Assembly: GCA_016790225.1 (NCBI GenBank)
Contig: JAEUOZ010000002.1
Span: forward strand, 146,133-210,132
Direction of reading: 5' to 3'
Source: Rubrivivax sp.
Lineage (GTDB): Bacteria; Pseudomonadota; Gammaproteobacteria; Burkholderiales; Burkholderiaceae
Length of the DNA: 64,000 bases
Positions 40,281 through 49,557 of the stretch are shown here, piece by piece. The translations under genes and the position numbers were made by a program. The notes below the pieces were generated by a model that saw only the letters and a list, made by a program, of their open reading frames with translations, ran no database searches and was not told the DNA's origin. The stretch's first letter is position 1. Each line of letters begins with the position of its first letter.

Positions 40281-41798
40281 ATGCGCTCCGTGACGCCAGG
40301 CTTGGTGCTGACCCTGGTGCTGACCCTGGTGCCGAGCCTGACGCCGAGCCTGGCGCTCGCTCGGGTCCCGACCGCGGGCGCGGGCGCCCAGGCAGCACGC
40401 GCCGAGGTCCGCGGCACCTGGCTCACGACCACCGCCAACACCGCCATCGCGACGCCGCAGGACACCGCGCAGACCATGCGGCGCCTGCGCGAGATCGGCC
40501 TGAATACCGTCTACGTGGAAGCCTGGAAGAACGGCACCACGCAGTTCCCTTCCGAGGTGCTGCGGCGCACGCTGGGCCTGGCGCAGCGCCCCGCGGCGGC
40601 GCTGCAGGATCCGGCCGATCGCGGCAAGGCCGCCGCGCCGGTGCGCGATCTGCTGGAGGAAATGCTGATCGAAGGGCACCGCCAGGGTCTGCTGGTGATC
40701 GCCTGGTTCGAATACGGCTTCATGGCCGCGCACGGCAGCACGCACAACACGCTGCGCAGCCGCAAGCCCGAGTGGCTCAGCCGCGATCGGCAGGGCCGCG
40801 AGGTGGCGCCCAACGGCTTCGTCTGGATGAACCCGCTGCACCCGCAGGCGCGCCGCTTCCTCACCGATCTGACGCTCGAAGCCATGGGACGCTACGATCT
40901 GGACGGTGTGCAGTTCGATGACCGCATTGTCTGGCCCCACGTGAGCATGGGTTACGACGACACCACCCGCGCCGCCTACGCGGCCGAACACCAGGGCCGC
41001 GCCCCGCCTGACGACCCGCAGGATCCGGCCTGGATGCAATGGCGCGCCGCGCAGCTGGATCGGCTGGTGCAGGAGTTTCTGCGCGAGCTGGCCCAGGCCC
41101 GGCCCGGGTTGCTGCTGTCACTGAGCCCCGCTGTCTACCCCTGGAGCTGGGAACACTACCTGCTGAACTGGCCCGCCTGGTCCACCTGGCCGCGCGGCCA
41201 GCGCTGGGCGGAGTGGGTGCCGCAGGCCTACCGCAGCAGCTGGCCCGCCTTCGAGCGCAGCTGGCGCGAGCAGACGCAGGCGCTGCAGGCGGCTGGCGCC
41301 TATCACCCGCAGGAGCTGGTGGCCGGCATCCGCCTGGTCGGCGAAGGGGCGCCGTCCAGCTGGGAGCAGCTGCAGCGATCGATCGAGCTGGTGCGCAGCC
41401 TGGATCAGGGCGGCCATGTGCTGTGGTTCAGCCGCGGCGTGCTGGATCTGCATGCGCAGGCGCTGCAAGCCTTCTACGCGCGCACCGACGGCGCGGCCGG
41501 CCCGGCGCCCTCGCCCCGCTTTGCGCCGCAATGGCGCCGCCCGGCCGTGCCGCTGCAGCGCGATGCCACCGAGGGCTTGTGGCGCCTGCCGCCGCAGCAC
41601 GGGCTGCCCGAAGGGCGCTACCGCGCCATCGCGCACGATGGCCAACGCTGGCGGTATCTCGACGGCACGGTCACCGTCGATGCGGCGCTCGCAGCGGCGC
41701 AGAGGGTCAAGGCGGAGCCGGGCGATCAAGCGGTGGAGCTGCTGGTGGATCGCCGCGCCGATCTGCGGCAGGATCCGCTGGCACCCCCGCTTCGATGA
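40281..41798 (+). CDS. GHL10-type (DUF187) glycosidase-like exported protein
   Basis: 505 residues from ATG 40281. A signal peptide is followed by EVRGTWLTTTAN, the characteristic opening of the DUF187/GHL10 barrel family, then GLNTVYVEAWKNG, VIAWFEYGF and GRYDLDGVQFDDRIVWP. The signal peptide region is built from a 12-base repeat (gtgctgaccctg), giving LTLVLTLVPSLTPSL. Members are thought to act on cell-wall or other glycans. It leads a tightly overlapping operon for amino-sugar metabolism, and its stop overlaps the kinase by ATGA. Confidence 0.85.
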   Translation: MRSVTPGLVLTLVLTLVPSLTPSLALARVPTAGAGAQAARAEVRGTWLTTTANTAIATPQDTAQTMRRLREIGLNTVYVEAWKNGTTQFPSEVLRRTLGLAQRPAAALQDPADRGKAAAPVRDLLEEMLIEGHRQGLLVIAWFEYGFMAAHGSTHNTLRSRKPEWLSRDRQGREVAPNGFVWMNPLHPQARRFLTDLTLEAMGRYDLDGVQFDDRIVWPHVSMGYDDTTRAAYAAEHQGRAPPDDPQDPAWMQWRAAQLDRLVQEFLRELAQARPGLLLSLSPAVYPWSWEHYLLNWPAWSTWPRGQRWAEWVPQAYRSSWPAFERSWREQTQALQAAGAYHPQELVAGIRLVGEGAPSSWEQLQRSIELVRSLDQGGHVLWFSRGVLDLHAQALQAFYARTDGAAGPAPSPRFAPQWRRPAVPLQRDATEGLWRLPPQHGLPEGRYRAIAHDGQRWRYLDGTVTVDAALAAAQRVKAEPGDQAVELLVDRRADLRQDPLAPPLR

Positions 41799-42838
41799 AC
41801 CGCCCCCCACTCTCTGCGCCTTCGCCGCCAGGCCTCGGCATCGACGTCGGCGGGCGCGCCACGCGCTGGGTGCTCGCGCAGGCCGATGGCAGGCTGCTGG
41901 CCCGCGGCGAGGTCGAGGCCTTCAGCGGCAACCAGATCGCGCACCCGGCCGGGCATGCCGCGGTTGAACGCATCCTGGGCGATCTTCGGCAGGCCGTGCA
42001 GGCGGCGCTTCTCGGCGGTGGCCTGGCCGCCGGCCCCGTTTCCGCCCACACCAGCGAGGCCGCGCGGCCCCTGGCTGTGCAGGCCGCCTGGGCCGCCGTG
42101 ACCGGCTTCGACGAAGGCTCGGGCCCTGAACTTCACACGCTGTGGGCCCGGCAGCTGCAGCTGGCGCCCGAGCGGCTGCTGCTGCGCAACGATGTGGAGA
42201 TGGCCTGCCGCCTGAGCCTGGAGCGGGCCACCGGCTCCGAAGCGGCACCCGGCAGCGGCTTCTTTCTCTACGCCGGCACGGGCAGCATCGCCTGGTTTCT
42301 GGATGCCCAGGGCCAGGCGCACCGCGTGGGCGGGCGCGGCAGCATCGTCGGCGATCACGGCGCGGGGCACTGGATCGCCCGCGAAGCCTTGTCGCGCCTG
42401 TGGCAGCAGGAGGACGAGGCACCGGGCTCGGGCAACGCCACGCCGCTGGGCCGCGAGCTCGCGGCCGCCGTGGGTGGACCGACCTGGAACGATGCCCGGC
42501 GCTTCCTCAGCAGCGCAGACCGTGGCCAGGTGGGCCTGCTGGCGCTGGCCGTGGCACGCGCTGCGCACCAGGGCGATGGGCGGGCGCTGGCGCTGTTGCG
42601 TGATGCGGGGCAGCAGCTGGCGCAGCTGGTCGCCGTGCTCGCGCGCCGCTTCGGCCGGCAGCCGCTGGCCATGGCCGGGGGCGTGCTGGAACTGCACCCC
42701 GCCCTGCGCGAGGCGATGGACTGCGCGTTACCGAGCGGTCTGCCGCGCGTGCCGGCCGTCGATGATGTGGCCCTGGCCGCTGCCGTGCGTGCCGCGGGTG
42801 CCGGGCCGCTGGCGCCACCCGGCACCGAACCAACTTGA
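41795..42838 (+). CDS. BadF/BadG-type sugar kinase (N-acetylglucosamine/MurNAc kinase-like)
   Basis: 347 residues of the ASKHA ATPase fold: phosphate-1 loop GIDVGGRATRWVLA, catalytic-type NDVEMACRLS, phosphate-2 YAGTGSIAWF, and adenosine-loop MAGGVLELHP. BadF/BadG relatives include GlcNAc kinase and MurNAc/anhydroMurNAc kinases. Directly upstream of murQ, it would supply MurNAc-6-phosphate, its substrate. The start overlaps the glycosidase stop (ATGA). Confidence 0.85.
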   Translation: MNRPPLSAPSPPGLGIDVGGRATRWVLAQADGRLLARGEVEAFSGNQIAHPAGHAAVERILGDLRQAVQAALLGGGLAAGPVSAHTSEAARPLAVQAAWAAVTGFDEGSGPELHTLWARQLQLAPERLLLRNDVEMACRLSLERATGSEAAPGSGFFLYAGTGSIAWFLDAQGQAHRVGGRGSIVGDHGAGHWIAREALSRLWQQEDEAPGSGNATPLGRELAAAVGGPTWNDARRFLSSADRGQVGLLALAVARAAHQGDGRALALLRDAGQQLAQLVAVLARRFGRQPLAMAGGVLELHPALREAMDCALPSGLPRVPAVDDVALAAAVRAAGAGPLAPPGTEPT

Positions 42839-43755
42839 TGCCCACGCCCATGAATGCCCCGCCGGTGCCCGCCACCGAATCCCCCAACGCCGAACATGAG
42901 GCGCTGGACACCTACGCCACGCTGGCCGTGGCGCGCGCGCTGATCGACGACCAGGCCCATGCGGTGGCCGCCGTGCAGGCTGCCGCTGCGGCGCTGGCGC
43001 AGGCGGTGGATGCGGCGCTGCCACGCATCCGCCACGGCGGCCGCCTGGTCTATGTGGGCGCCGGCACCTCGGGCCGGCTGGGCCTGCTGGACAGCGTGGA
43101 GCTGCTGCCCACCTTCTCCTGGGAGCCTGAGCGCGCCATCGCGCTGCTGGCCGGCGGCGAGCGCGCCATCCGCCGCGCGGTGGAAGGCGCGGAAGACAGC
43201 GCCGAGCAAGGGGCCGAGGATGTGATGGCCCATCAGGTCGATGCGCAGGATGTGGTGCTGCTGATCGCGGCCTCCGGCTCCACCCCCTATGCCCTGGGCG
43301 CGCTGCAGGCGGCGCGCCGCGTCGGCGCGCTGACCATCGCGCTGGCCAACAACCCGGATGCGCCGCTCACGGCGCAGGCCGATGTGGGCATCACGCTGGA
43401 CACCGGGCCGGAGGTCATCTCCGGCAGCACACGCCTGAAGGCCGGCACGGCCCAGAAGATCGCGTTGAACACCTTTTCCAGCGCCCTGATGGTGCGGCTG
43501 AACAAGGTGTACGGCAACCTGATGGTGGATCTCAAGCCCACCAATGCCAAGCTGCACCGGCGCTGCCTGCGCCTGACAATGCTGGCGACCGGCTGCGATG
43601 AACACGCCGCACGCACGGCGCTGGCCGACAGCGGCCACCACGTGAAGACCGCCATCGTGATGATCCGGCAGGGCCTGTCGGCCGAAGCCGCCCGCGAGCG
43701 CCTGCAGCGCATGAACGGCAGCGTCAGACAGGCGCTGGGCGAGGACGGAGAATGA
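42838..43755 (+). CDS. murQ: N-acetylmuramic acid 6-phosphate etherase MurQ
   Basis: This 305-residue SIS-domain lyase cleaves the lactyl ether of MurNAc-6-phosphate to GlcNAc-6-phosphate and D-lactate. RLVYVGAGTSGRLGLLDSVELLPTF, LIAASGSTPYALGAL, EVISGSTRLKAGTAQKIALNTFS and KVYGNLMVDLKPTNAKL are diagnostic. ATG 42838 shares one base with the kinase stop. The stop overlaps the permease by ATGA. Confidence 0.95.
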   Translation: MPTPMNAPPVPATESPNAEHEALDTYATLAVARALIDDQAHAVAAVQAAAAALAQAVDAALPRIRHGGRLVYVGAGTSGRLGLLDSVELLPTFSWEPERAIALLAGGERAIRRAVEGAEDSAEQGAEDVMAHQVDAQDVVLLIAASGSTPYALGALQAARRVGALTIALANNPDAPLTAQADVGITLDTGPEVISGSTRLKAGTAQKIALNTFSSALMVRLNKVYGNLMVDLKPTNAKLHRRCLRLTMLATGCDEHAARTALADSGHHVKTAIVMIRQGLSAEAARERLQRMNGSVRQALGEDGE

Positions 43756-45038
43756 ATCACGCCGCCACCGCTGGCGCCCGGCCCTGGCTGTGGATTCCCT
43801 CGCTGTACTACGGCCAGGGCATCCCGTACGTGGTGGTGATGACACTCTCGGTCATCCTCTACAAGAACCTCGGGCTCAGCAACACCGACATCGCGCTCTA
43901 CACCAGCTGGCTCTACCTGCCCTGGGTGATCAAGCCGCTGTGGTCGCCGCTGGTGGACATGTTCCGCACCAAGCGGGCGTGGATCGTGAGCCTGCAGTTC
44001 GCCGTGGGCGCCTCGCTGGCCTTCGTGGCCTTCACGCTGCCGATGCCGGGCTTCTTCCAGGCCTCCCTGGCGGTCTTCTGGCTGATGGCCTTTGCCTCGG
44101 CCACACACGACATCGCGGCCGACGGCTACTACATGCTGGCGCTGCAGCAGCACCAGCAGGCGGCCTTCGTGGGCGTGCGCAGCACGTTCTACCGGCTGGC
44201 GATGATCTCCGGCCAGGGCGCGCTGGTGGTGCTGGCCGGCCGGCTGACGGAGCAGACCGGCAACACGGTGCTGGCCTGGCAGATCGTCTTCGGTGTGCTG
44301 GCGCTGCTCTTCGTGCTGCTGGCGCTGTGGCACCTGGCCGTGCTGCCCCGCCCGGCGGCCGATGGCCCGGTGCGCAGCGGGCGCGGCATCTTCGGCGACT
44401 TCTTCGACACCTTCGCCAGCTTCTTCGCCAAGCGCGACATCCTCATCGCGCTGGCCTTCCTGCTGACCTACCGGCTGGGCGAGGCGCAGGCGCTGAAGCT
44501 GATCACGCCCTTCCTGCTGGATCCGCGCGAGCAGGGCGGCCTGGGACTGAGCACCGCGCAAGTGGGCATCGTCTACGGCACGGTGGGTGTCATCGCGCTC
44601 ACGCTGGGCGGCATCCTGGGCGGCTGGGCGATCTCGCGCCGGGGGCTGAAGTTCTGGCTCTGGCCCATGATGCTGTGTGTGCACGTGCCCAACCTGGTGT
44701 TCGTGGCGCTGGCCGCCTGGCAGCCCGGCGATCCCGCGCTGATCGCCGGCGCCATTGCCATCGAACAGTTCGGCTACGGCTTCGGCTTCGCGGCCTACCT
44801 GCTGTTCATGATCATGATCGCCGACGGCGAACACAAGACCGCGCACTACGCGCTGTGCACCGGCTTCATGGCCCTGGGCATGATGCTGCCGGGCATGGTC
44901 AGCGGCTGGATCCAGTCCCAGCTGGGCTACTTCGCGTTCTTCATCCACGTGTGCGTCTGCACGCTGCCCTCGATGCTGGTCGCCCTCTTCCTGAAGATCG
45001 ATCCGGCCTTCGGGCGCAAGCAGGAGGAGAGCCGATGA
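43752..45038 (+). CDS. AmpG-like MFS permease
   Basis: 428 residues, twelve helices. The N-terminus WIPSLYYGQGIPYVVV and ASATHDIAADGYYM between helices 4 and 5 match the AmpG branch of MFS, which imports anhydromuropeptides or related cell-wall sugars. Its place between murQ and the acyltransferase supports that substrate class. Translationally coupled at both ends. Confidence 0.88.
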   Translation: MNHAATAGARPWLWIPSLYYGQGIPYVVVMTLSVILYKNLGLSNTDIALYTSWLYLPWVIKPLWSPLVDMFRTKRAWIVSLQFAVGASLAFVAFTLPMPGFFQASLAVFWLMAFASATHDIAADGYYMLALQQHQQAAFVGVRSTFYRLAMISGQGALVVLAGRLTEQTGNTVLAWQIVFGVLALLFVLLALWHLAVLPRPAADGPVRSGRGIFGDFFDTFASFFAKRDILIALAFLLTYRLGEAQALKLITPFLLDPREQGGLGLSTAQVGIVYGTVGVIALTLGGILGGWAISRRGLKFWLWPMMLCVHVPNLVFVALAAWQPGDPALIAGAIAIEQFGYGFGFAAYLLFMIMIADGEHKTAHYALCTGFMALGMMLPGMVSGWIQSQLGYFAFFIHVCVCTLPSMLVALFLKIDPAFGRKQEESR

Positions 45039-46192
45039 GCGTGCGCATCGAGGACCGCCTGGTCTCGCTGGATGCCTTTCGCGGCTTCACCATCGCCGGC
45101 ATGGTGCTGGTCAACAACCCAGGCGACTGGAAGCAGCTGTACAGCCAGCTGGCCCATGCCCCCTGGAACGGCTGGACCTTCACCGACTGGATCTTTCCGT
45201 TCTTCCTCTTCATCGTCGGCGCCTCGATGGTCTTCTCGCTGGCGCACAAGCCCATCGGCGCAGGCCAGGGGCCGGCGGTCGTGCTGGGGCTGTGGCGGCG
45301 TGCTGCGGTGATCATCCTCATCGGCCTGGGCCTGAACCTGGTGCCTGCCTTCAGCCTGGAGAGCCTGCGCGTGCCCGGCGTGCTGCAGCGCATCGGGCTG
45401 TGCATCCTCATCGCCGCGCCGCTGGTGGTGGGCTTCGGGTGGCGCGTCTGGGCGGGCGCCATCGGGGTGCTGTTCACCGCCTACGCGCTGCCGATGCTGC
45501 TGTGGCCGGTGGCCGGTGCCGATGGCGTGGTGGCAGCGGGCCGGCTGGAACCGGGCCTGGACTTCGCCGCTCATCTGGACCGTTGGCTGCTGAGCGGCCA
45601 TCTGTGGGCGCAATCACGCACCTGGGATCCCGAAGGCCTGTTCAGCACCCTGCCCGCGGTGGCCACGCTGCTCTTCGGTGCCCTCGCCGGCCGCTGGCTG
45701 CTGCAGCCCCTTGGCGCCGCCGAGAAGACCCTGTGGATGGTGCTGGCCGGGCTGCTGCTGGTCTGGCTGGGCGCGATGCTCGATGTGCTGCTGATGCCCA
45801 TCAACAAGCCGCTGTGGAGCGTCTCCTACAGCGTCTTCATGGCCGGCTGGGCCGCCGTCGTCTTCGGCGCCTTCTACTGGTTCATCGATGCCTCCGGCCG
45901 CCCGGCGCTGATGCAGGCGGCGCGCCGCGCCTTGCTGCCCTTCACGGTGTACGGCATGAATGCGCTGTTCATCTTTGCCTTCTCCGGCCTGGTGGCCAAG
46001 GCGCTGGGCTTCGTGAAGCTGCCGCAGGCCGATGGCAGCAGCGCGTCTCTCAAGGCGCTGCTGTTCGCGCCCTTGCGCGCCCTGCCCGTGGAGCCGCAGA
46101 TGGCCTCGCTGCTGTATGCGCTGGCCTTCAACCTGCTGATGCTGGCCGTCGCCTGGTTCATGTGGCGGCGGCGCTGGTTCGTGAAGGTCTGA
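45035..46192 (+). CDS. DUF5009/HGSNAT-like membrane acyltransferase
   Basis: 385 residues, about ten helices. RLVSLDAFRGFTIAGMVLVNNPG is the opening of the family that includes the heparan-alpha-glucosaminide N-acetyltransferase catalytic part. GWTFTDWIFPFFLFIVGASM, PGVLQRIGLC and the late INKPLWSVSYSVF are shared landmarks. It would acetylate an amino sugar across the inner membrane; in this operon a glucosaminyl residue from peptidoglycan is a reasonable guess. It is the last gene before the tandem hairpin repeat. Confidence 0.85.
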   Translation: MSVRIEDRLVSLDAFRGFTIAGMVLVNNPGDWKQLYSQLAHAPWNGWTFTDWIFPFFLFIVGASMVFSLAHKPIGAGQGPAVVLGLWRRAAVIILIGLGLNLVPAFSLESLRVPGVLQRIGLCILIAAPLVVGFGWRVWAGAIGVLFTAYALPMLLWPVAGADGVVAAGRLEPGLDFAAHLDRWLLSGHLWAQSRTWDPEGLFSTLPAVATLLFGALAGRWLLQPLGAAEKTLWMVLAGLLLVWLGAMLDVLLMPINKPLWSVSYSVFMAGWAAVVFGAFYWFIDASGRPALMQAARRALLPFTVYGMNALFIFAFSGLVAKALGFVKLPQADGSSASLKALLFAPLRALPVEPQMASLLYALAFNLLMLAVAWFMWRRRWFVKV

Positions 46193-46240
46193 TCCGGGCA
46201 AGTCCCGACAGGCGCCGTGCCAGACCGATACGCCTCCTGC

Positions 46241-46398
46241 GCTCTCAAGCAAATGTGGCTTTGCCACTTTGCTTGAACCCCCTCGGGGGGCGGGCTGGGC
46301 GCAGCCCGGCCCTGGGGGCGCTCTCAAGCAAATGTGGCTTTGCCACTTTGCTTGAACCCCCGCGGGGGGGCAGGCTGGGCACAGCCCGGCCCTGGGGG
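46241..46398. repeat. Tandem 79-bp hairpin repeat, possible bidirectional terminator
   Basis: Two direct copies, 46241-46319 and 46320-46398, differ at only a few positions. Each unit holds two potential hairpins: CAAGCAAA...TTTGCTTG (with TGGC/GCCA inside) and GGGCTG-GGC-GCAGCCC. The pair lies between the convergent ends of the acyltransferase (46192) and SDR (46402) genes and probably ends transcription from both sides. Confidence 0.75.
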
Positions 46399-46401
46399 CC
46401 A

Positions 46402-47154
46402 TCAGTAGGTGGAGCGCCCGCCCGTGATGTCGAATACCGCGCCGGTGGAGAAGGAGCAGTCTTCGCTGGACAGCCAGGCCGCCATCGCGGCGATCTCCTG
46501 CACCTCGACAAAGCGGCCCATGGGGATCTTGCCGAGCATGTAGTCGATGTGCTGCTGGGTCATCTGCTCGAACATCGCCGTGCGGGCCACGGCCGGCGCG
46601 ATGGCATTCACCAGCACGCCTTGCGTGGCCGTCTCCTTGGCCAGGCTCTTGGTCAGTGCGATCAGGCCGGCCTTGCTGGCGCTGTAGTGCGAGGCATTGG
46701 GGTTGCCTTCCTTGCCGGCCACCGAGGCGATGTTGACGATGCGGCCATAGCCCTGGCGGATCATGGCCGGCGCCACGTGGCGGCAGGTGAGGTAGGGCGC
46801 GATCAGGTTGACCTCGATGACGCGGCGCCAGACCGCCGGATCCAGATCCCAGGTGCGGGCATTGCCCCCGGTGATGCCGGCGTTGTTGACGAGGATGTCG
46901 ATGCGCCCGCGGCTGCGCAGCGTGCTGGCGGTGGCGCGCGCCACGGCCTCGTCATCGGTGAGCTCGACGACCTCCACCTCCACCGGGCCCAGGCGCGAGA
47001 GCGCACCCATCGCGGCCTCCAGGCGCGCCGCATCGATGTCCCACACCACCACGCGCGCGCCGCTGTGCAGCAGCCGCTCGCTGATGGCGTAGCCGATGCC
47101 CTGCGCGCCTCCGGTGACGACCGCGACGCGGTCCTTGAGATCGATCTGGTTCAT
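46402..47154 (-). CDS. Short-chain dehydrogenase/reductase
   Basis: 250 residues from ATG 47154 (GGAGA upstream). Classical SDR: TGGAQGIG cofactor motif, NNAG, catalytic Ser in NIASVAG and YSASKAG. An acidic residue after strand 2 (VWDID) predicts NAD(H). Relatives act on polyols and sugar acids (galactitol, arabinitol or 3-oxoacyl type). It is the last gene of the minus-strand sugar-acid group. The substrate is unresolved. Confidence 0.88.
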   Translation of the reverse strand: MNQIDLKDRVAVVTGGAQGIGYAISERLLHSGARVVVWDIDAARLEAAMGALSRLGPVEVEVVELTDDEAVARATASTLRSRGRIDILVNNAGITGGNARTWDLDPAVWRRVIEVNLIAPYLTCRHVAPAMIRQGYGRIVNIASVAGKEGNPNASHYSASKAGLIALTKSLAKETATQGVLVNAIAPAVARTAMFEQMTQQHIDYMLGKIPMGRFVEVQEIAAMAAWLSSEDCSFSTGAVFDITGGRSTY

Positions 47155-47217
47155 GGCGAGTCTCCGTTCAGGTGTCTGGTCAGCGGCCGGCAGCGCCGCC
47201 CGCGGCAACGGGATGTG

Positions 47218-48228
47218 TCAAGCCAGGCCCTTCAGGGCGGCCGGGTTGTCGGCCCGCGCATCGGCGATGTAGTCGCGGATGATGGCCTCGAAGCTGGCAT
47301 CGGGCTGCAGGCCCAGCGCCCGCGCACGGGGCGTGTGCACGCCGCGCGGCCAGTTGGCCACGATGCCCGCGATGCGCTCGTCGCGCTGCAGCGTCACGCG
47401 GGCGCGCACCGCCGGGCCGGCCACGGATTCCAGCGCATCGAGCATCTGGCGCACGCTGACATTCAGGCCCGGCAGCGTGATCGCCGATCGGCCGACAAAG
47501 GCCTCGCGGCTGGCCTCGAAGACGGCGATCAGACCTTCCACCATGCGCTGCACGCTGGCCACCGGGTGCTGCACCTCCAGATCCACGGGCAGGATCGCCT
47601 CTTCGCCCGCCAGCGGCTCGCGGATGATGCCGCTGAAGAATGAGCTGGCGGCACCGTTGGGGCGGCCGGGCCGTACCGTCACGGTGACCAGTCGCGCGGC
47701 GCGACCATCGATGAAGCCCTTGCGCGTGTAGTCGGCGATCAGGTGTTCGCAGATCAGCTTCTGCGTGCCGTAGCTGGTCTGCGGCATCGGCAGCGTGTCA
47801 TCCCCCACCTGCGCCGGAAACGGGTACGCGGGATCCGGCCCGAAGACCGCGATGGAGCTGGAAAAAACCAGCCGCACGGGCGCGCTACCGGCCTGCTGTC
47901 GTGCTCGCAGGGCATCCAGCAGCGCGCGTGTGGAATCCAGGTTGGAGCGCAAGCCCAGATCGAAATCGGCTTCGCACTCGCCCGAGACGGCCGACGCCAG
48001 GTGGAAGACCGCGTCCATCGGCTCCTGGCGCAGGGCTTCGCACTGGTCCAGCAGAGGGCCCACGCGCGCCTGCACGCGCGGGTCGGCCGTCAGCCAGGCC
48101 GGCGGCGTCACCTGATCGGCCAGGATGAGCTGCGTCAGCGCGCGGTCCCCCAGCCGGCCACGGGCCAGCAGGCTGCGCGCCAGACGCGCGCCGACAAATC
48201 CGCCGCCGCCGGTGATCAGGACTTTCAT
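47218..48228 (-). CDS. denD: D-erythronate dehydrogenase-like NAD-dependent epimerase/dehydratase
   Basis: 336 residues. Extended SDR with GGGGFVG, FHLASAVSGECEADFDLGLRSNLD, catalytic SSSIAVFG and YGTQK. The AxSGEcEaDFDLG segment and SGIIREPLAGE are typical of DenD, which oxidises D-erythronate at C2 for catabolism. AAAGGAAC precedes the ATG. Here it sits with MFS and GntR genes for sugar acids. Confidence 0.87.
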   Translation of the reverse strand: MKVLITGGGGFVGARLARSLLARGRLGDRALTQLILADQVTPPAWLTADPRVQARVGPLLDQCEALRQEPMDAVFHLASAVSGECEADFDLGLRSNLDSTRALLDALRARQQAGSAPVRLVFSSSIAVFGPDPAYPFPAQVGDDTLPMPQTSYGTQKLICEHLIADYTRKGFIDGRAARLVTVTVRPGRPNGAASSFFSGIIREPLAGEEAILPVDLEVQHPVASVQRMVEGLIAVFEASREAFVGRSAITLPGLNVSVRQMLDALESVAGPAVRARVTLQRDERIAGIVANWPRGVHTPRARALGLQPDASFEAIIRDYIADARADNPAALKGLA

Positions 48229-48247
48229 GGACGGGTTCCTTTCAGGT

Positions 48248-49540
48248 TCAGGCCGGCGCCGGCCAGCCCGGCAGGCGCTTCAAGCCCCACAGCAGCAGCA
48301 GCGCCGCGGCGGCAAAGAGCAGCACCACCAGGCCGCTCCAGGCCAGCAGCTGCGCCGCGACGGGCGTGACCAGGGCCACGACCAGCAGACGTGTCAGCGC
48401 GCCCAGCGCCAGCACCGACTGCAAGGCGCCGTTGAGCATGCCTTCGCGCCCGGTGTGGCCCAGCGCCAGCACGGAGCAGAAGGCGGCGCACATCACCACG
48501 GCCCAGGCCGCGCCGGCCAGCAGCTGGGCGGTGGCCAGCAGGGACAGGCCCGCGGCGATCTGCACCAGCGCCAGGGCCGCAGTGGCCAGAGCCAGCCCCA
48601 GCGCCAGCACTCGCGGCGCGCCCAGCGCCCGGGCCCAGCGAGAGGCCGGCCACAGCGCCAGGTTGAAGCCCACCCAGAACAGCGGCAACCACTGCGGCAG
48701 CTGCGCCGCGCCGTCCAGGTGCCGCAGGTACAGCGGCCCGCTGATGAGGAAGACATGCGCCTGGAAGGCCAGCGCCGCGAGTGCACAGGCCGCCAGCAGG
48801 CACAGCGCCGCGGCGCCGGGCCGGGGCGGCGCGGCCGCGGGTTCAGGCGAAGCGTCGGGCACCCGCGCGGGCGCGGGTGCCGCCGCGGACCTGGGCATCG
48901 ATGCCGAGGGCTCGTCAGCCGGCGTGGCGCGCGCCCGCGCCAGCGCCGCTTCGGCGCGATGCATGCCCAGCGTCACGGCCACCAGCACCAGGGCCGACAG
49001 CGCGAAGGGCCAGCGCGGATCGATGGTCTTGAGCTGCAGCGCCAGATACGGCGCCAGCGCGTTGCAAAGCCCCAGCCCAAGCGCCATCAGGGCCACCAGG
49101 GCCGGCTGTGCCGGGCGGGATACATAACGCCCCAACAGCGTCAACGGTGGCGCACGCAGCGCCGCCGAGGTGATGGCCCAGAGCACGGTGAGCGCCAGGA
49201 ACAGGCCCAGCGAGGTCCCTGCCGCCACCTGCGGCAGCAGGGCAAAGGCCCCGCCGGAGACGAGGGTGCCGCCCAGCATCCACAGCGACAATCGATGCAG
49301 CACCTGGGCGGCCTGATCGCTCCATGTCCCCACCAGCCAATCGGTGAGCAGGAAGATCAGCTGGTCCATCGCCAGCACCCAGGGCACGATGCGCTGCTCC
49401 TGCCCTTCGAAACCCAGCTGGCGCAGCAGCTGCGGCAGGTAGGCGGCATAGACCACCCAGCACAGCGCAAAGGCAAACTGCAGCACGCCCAGGTACACCC
49501 CCACGGCGCGGGGCACAGTGCCGGTGGCTGCCGCTGGCAC
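48248..49540 (-). CDS. MFS transporter
   Basis: 430 residues starting at GTG 49540, twelve helices with a long Pro/Ala-rich central loop (about 200-235). MFS loop motifs are weak. No specific substrate signature is seen; its neighbours (GntR regulator, denD) suggest a sugar acid or a related organic anion. The stop is 19 bp from the denD start. Confidence 0.78.
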   Translation of the reverse strand: MPAAATGTVPRAVGVYLGVLQFAFALCWVVYAAYLPQLLRQLGFEGQEQRIVPWVLAMDQLIFLLTDWLVGTWSDQAAQVLHRLSLWMLGGTLVSGGAFALLPQVAAGTSLGLFLALTVLWAITSAALRAPPLTLLGRYVSRPAQPALVALMALGLGLCNALAPYLALQLKTIDPRWPFALSALVLVAVTLGMHRAEAALARARATPADEPSASMPRSAAAPAPARVPDASPEPAAAPPRPGAAALCLLAACALAALAFQAHVFLISGPLYLRHLDGAAQLPQWLPLFWVGFNLALWPASRWARALGAPRVLALGLALATAALALVQIAAGLSLLATAQLLAGAAWAVVMCAAFCSVLALGHTGREGMLNGALQSVLALGALTRLLVVALVTPVAAQLLAWSGLVVLLFAAAALLLLWGLKRLPGWPAPA

Positions 49541-49557
49541 GTCGGTGTCCGTTGGCC

